A stretch of 61,990 bases of DNA from JAMQKA01 sp043951865 (GTDB lineage: Bacteria; Bacteroidota; Rhodothermia; Balneolales; Balneolaceae). Positions 60,064-61,990 of the stretch are shown in pieces. Under the pieces are notes generated by a model, which saw only the letters and a list, made by a program, of their open reading frames with translations, was not told where the DNA came from and ran no database searches. A program made the position numbers and the translations under genes. The DNA lies in NCBI RefSeq assembly GCF_043951865.1, contig NZ_JBINJF010000027.1, forward strand, positions 1 through 61,990, read 5' to 3'. How positions within the stretch are numbered: the first letter of the stretch is position 1; each line of letters begins with the position of its first letter.

Positions 60064-60900
60064 ATGCCTGGATTACCGGAACATATAGCCTACACCAAGG
60101 TCCCCAATTTCATCATTGAACAACGGATGGCTAATTTGAAAGGAAGCGAACTGAAGGTCGCCCTGGCCATCTGTAGAAAGACCTATGGTTTTCATAAGGA
60201 GCTAGACGGAATAGCTCTTACCCAGATCAAAGAGCTCACGGGACTGGGTAAAAACACCGTCATCAGGGCACTCAGAAACCTGATTAAACAGAAAATAATA
60301 AACCGATATGTTGATACTTCGCCTTACCGATACGGAATCATTCTGACAAACCACAGTGCCATAAAACAACAGACAAAAAATGGAACTGAGGGGTCAATAA
60401 ATGAACCCCGAATGGTACAAAAAGTGAACCCCAGTGGGGATCAAATATTGAACCCACAAAAGAAACCTCTTAAAAAAACAGAAAGAAATACTACCAGTAG
60501 TAGTGATTGGTCTGTTGAAATACTTTTTATCGCTGAATACTGGAATGAGGTATTTAATAAACCGATTGATCTCTCTGATGTTAAAATGGTAGATCAAATC
60601 AAAAACAGTCTAGATCATTTTAGCATCGAAGAGATTAAAAAAGCCATATTCAACAGAAGCAGAGCATCCTACTATCGAGAAAACAAGCCGTTTCTCATAG
60701 ATAAACCGAGTGCTTTCTTCCCCTACCCTGAAACGATTGCTAATGATTTGAAACGAAAAACTGAAGGGATCTACACTTATGAAGAGAAAAATGAACGTAT
60801 CTTTCAGGGATTAAATACTGACGATGATTTTCAAATCATGCGAGATCTACTGGACGAGCAGCGACGTCCGAAGTGGCAATTAAAGCATATGGAATTTTGA
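60064..60900 (+). CDS. Replication initiation protein, phage replication O-like
   Basis: A 278-residue protein. The N-terminal winged helix (about 1-100) has AYTKVPNFIIEQRMANLKGS, then LKVALAICRKTYGFHKELDG and ALTQIKELTGLGKNTVIRAL, the pattern of phage O-type replication proteins. A polar linker (about 110-145) and a helical C-terminal region follow (FIAEYWNEVFNKP). It would bind the origin and recruit the host helicase. The adjacent iterons are the obvious candidate binding sites. Confidence 0.82.
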   Translation: MPGLPEHIAYTKVPNFIIEQRMANLKGSELKVALAICRKTYGFHKELDGIALTQIKELTGLGKNTVIRALRNLIKQKIINRYVDTSPYRYGIILTNHSAIKQQTKNGTEGSINEPRMVQKVNPSGDQILNPQKKPLKKTERNTTSSSDWSVEILFIAEYWNEVFNKPIDLSDVKMVDQIKNSLDHFSIEEIKKAIFNRSRASYYRENKPFLIDKPSAFFPYPETIANDLKRKTEGIYTYEEKNERIFQGLNTDDDFQIMRDLLDEQRRPKWQLKHMEF

Positions 60901-61088
60901 AAAACATCTAGATGAATGAGCGATCACCAATAATAGAAAAAGCTTCTTATTTTCTTAGATTCTCAGAAAAGGCGTTTAAGCGTCAGAAACCGTGATTTTT
61001 TCTAAGATTTATATAAGAAGTGTCTTAGAAACTTGTAATTCATGGAAATAGGTCGATATCTAGCTCTGTTTGCAGGAGAAAGCTAAAA

Positions 61089-61117
61089 AAAGTCAATAAA
61101 CTATCGTTATTGACTTT
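61089..61117. terminator. Stem-loop after the replication gene
   Basis: AAAGTCAATAA, loop ACTATCG, TTATTGACTTT: an 11-base-pair perfect stem. Upstream a second inverted repeat TTTCTAAGA / TCTTAGAAA spans 60999-61031. The 60901-61260 interval otherwise contains no gene. Confidence 0.5.
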
Positions 61118-61260
61118 CATAATTCTTAAGTCGCCTTATCACTTATTACAGGCTGTACTTCAGCTATCTTATCTTTAGTATATATTAAGCGTTCTAATAG
61201 TGACACTTTGGTACGTGTAAAAAAACATTGTCAGTAGAAAACTATTGAAGTCTAAAAGCT

Positions 61261-61914
61261 ATGATTACCAATAATTTATTCAAACATGCGCAAAAAGAGT
61301 TAGTCATGGATGCCTTTTTATGCTGGTTGGCCAATGAGGCTGATAGCAATGAAAGGTGGATAGATATCAAAGAGGAATTCTTGTCACTAATTGGACTAGA
61401 AAACAATAAAATTTCTACAATTCAGGATATTGAGGCCCGGACGCAGGTGGATTACATGGATCTCCTGATAGAGCTTAAAACACCCAGAGGTATGGAAGAA
61501 ATTGTTTTTGAAAATAAGATGTGGTCCACCGTACACAGTAAACAGTTGGAACGATATAAAGAGAAAAAACCTGATGCTGCCCAATATGTATATCTTAAAC
61601 TGGGATATCTACACCGGTTGGATAAACAGGCTGCCCGTAATGCAGGATATCTTATTATTTCAGCTGAACAACTATTTGAAACACTTAAACCGTTCAAAGA
61701 ACGGCATCCTTTTATCCGAGAGTTTGCAGATTATCTTAAAGCGGATTTTGTACAGCCGCAAAAACAATTCAAGCAAGATCTTGAGGATAATAATTATGAG
61801 AAATTTGCAAAAGCCTCGTTCCAGCAGTACGTAATGGATGAAATCATGGACCGGCTATTAGGTAATGGATTTGAAGAATCGAATTTAATCTTCAGAATCA
61901 CTGTTGTCCGGTAA
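61261..61914 (+). CDS. PD-(D/E)XK nuclease superfamily protein
   Basis: A 217-residue protein. The catalytic core is visible as Asp in DYMDLLIEL and Glu-x-Lys in EEIVFENKMWS, followed by a helix with SKQLERY. This is the PD-(D/E)XK_4-like arrangement. Many relatives are longer (about 300-400 residues), and this one stops soon after LLGNGFEESNLIFRI, so the C-terminal part may be lost. It is probably a DNA-cleaving accessory or defence protein of the element. The sequence after 61914 shows no gene within the window. Confidence 0.7.
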   Translation: MITNNLFKHAQKELVMDAFLCWLANEADSNERWIDIKEEFLSLIGLENNKISTIQDIEARTQVDYMDLLIELKTPRGMEEIVFENKMWSTVHSKQLERYKEKKPDAAQYVYLKLGYLHRLDKQAARNAGYLIISAEQLFETLKPFKERHPFIREFADYLKADFVQPQKQFKQDLEDNNYEKFAKASFQQYVMDEIMDRLLGNGFEESNLIFRITVVR

Positions 61915-61990
61915 ACATATTAAGAGGGAACATAAGTCACCTTTAGAGTCTCTTCCACTCGTTTTTGTACCCTAATCTGATTGCGAGCCC

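Noticed and set aside
55978..61990. Right attachment site of the tRNA-Met element
   Set aside because: No copy of the tRNA 3' end is visible up to the window end; the boundary must be beyond it.

Overview
This window looks like a chromosome segment of a member of Balneolia or a related Rhodothermota/Bacteroidota lineage. The evidence is many secreted beta-barrel proteins, strongly acidic proteins, start regions that often lack a Shine-Dalgarno site, short-form LeuA, and CysM-Mec-CysO-MoeZ cysteine synthesis genes. The assignment is inferred from gene content, not from a marker-gene tree.

Layout. 1-8.5 kb: two tandem universal stress proteins, a 1125-residue outer-membrane protein (metallopeptidase, propeller, barrel), a coiled-coil protein and a DUF2267 protein. 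These are separated by copies of a roughly 100-bp MITE-like inverted repeat. 8.5-17 kb: a calcineurin-like phosphoesterase, three dispersed histidine genes (hisA, hisF, hisIE), a cupin, an acidic membrane protein, a small Cys-rich protein and an OPT transporter. 17-30 kb: a complete branched-chain amino-acid locus, ilvD diverging from ilvB-ilvN-ilvC-cimA-leuA-leuC-leuD-leuB-ilvE. Isoleucine is made through citramalate, and the run ends in a clear terminator. 30-42 kb: osmC and metZ, then a sulfate-assimilation operon on the minus strand (sulfurtransferase, sir, cobA, cysH, siroheme synthase, ferredoxin). This diverges from cysM-mec-cysO-moeZ on the plus strand. 42-55 kb: msrB, tRNA-Pro, gap, ankyrin protein, fmt, def-ruvX-HU, spoT, two surface proteins and a two-component system. 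55.8 kb to the end: tRNA-Leu and tRNA-Met, then an AT-rich integrated element with a tyrosine integrase, a toxin-antitoxin pair, six 10-bp iterons, an excisionase-like protein, a replication protein and a PD-(D/E)XK nuclease.

The main discovery is a set of three probable amino-acid-sensing leader peptides controlling the biosynthetic operons. On the minus strand at 38106-38219 a 37-codon ORF with a Cys-Cys-Ser-Cys-Cys-Cys run precedes a textbook terminator. A 9-base segment just after the Cys run is perfectly complementary to the terminator's 5' arm, as an antiterminator would be. On the plus strand at 38556-38660 a 34-codon ORF contains eight Cys codons, seven of them consecutive. That run is complementary to the sequence just upstream of the cysM start, which suggests translational attenuation. 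Upstream of ilvB a 94-codon ORF has 34 Ile, Leu or Val residues in its last 60. It follows a consensus promoter and is followed by mutually exclusive hairpins. Together they suggest that this lineage controls sulfur and branched-chain amino-acid synthesis by ribosome-mediated attenuation, with two different outputs from one divergent cysteine control region.
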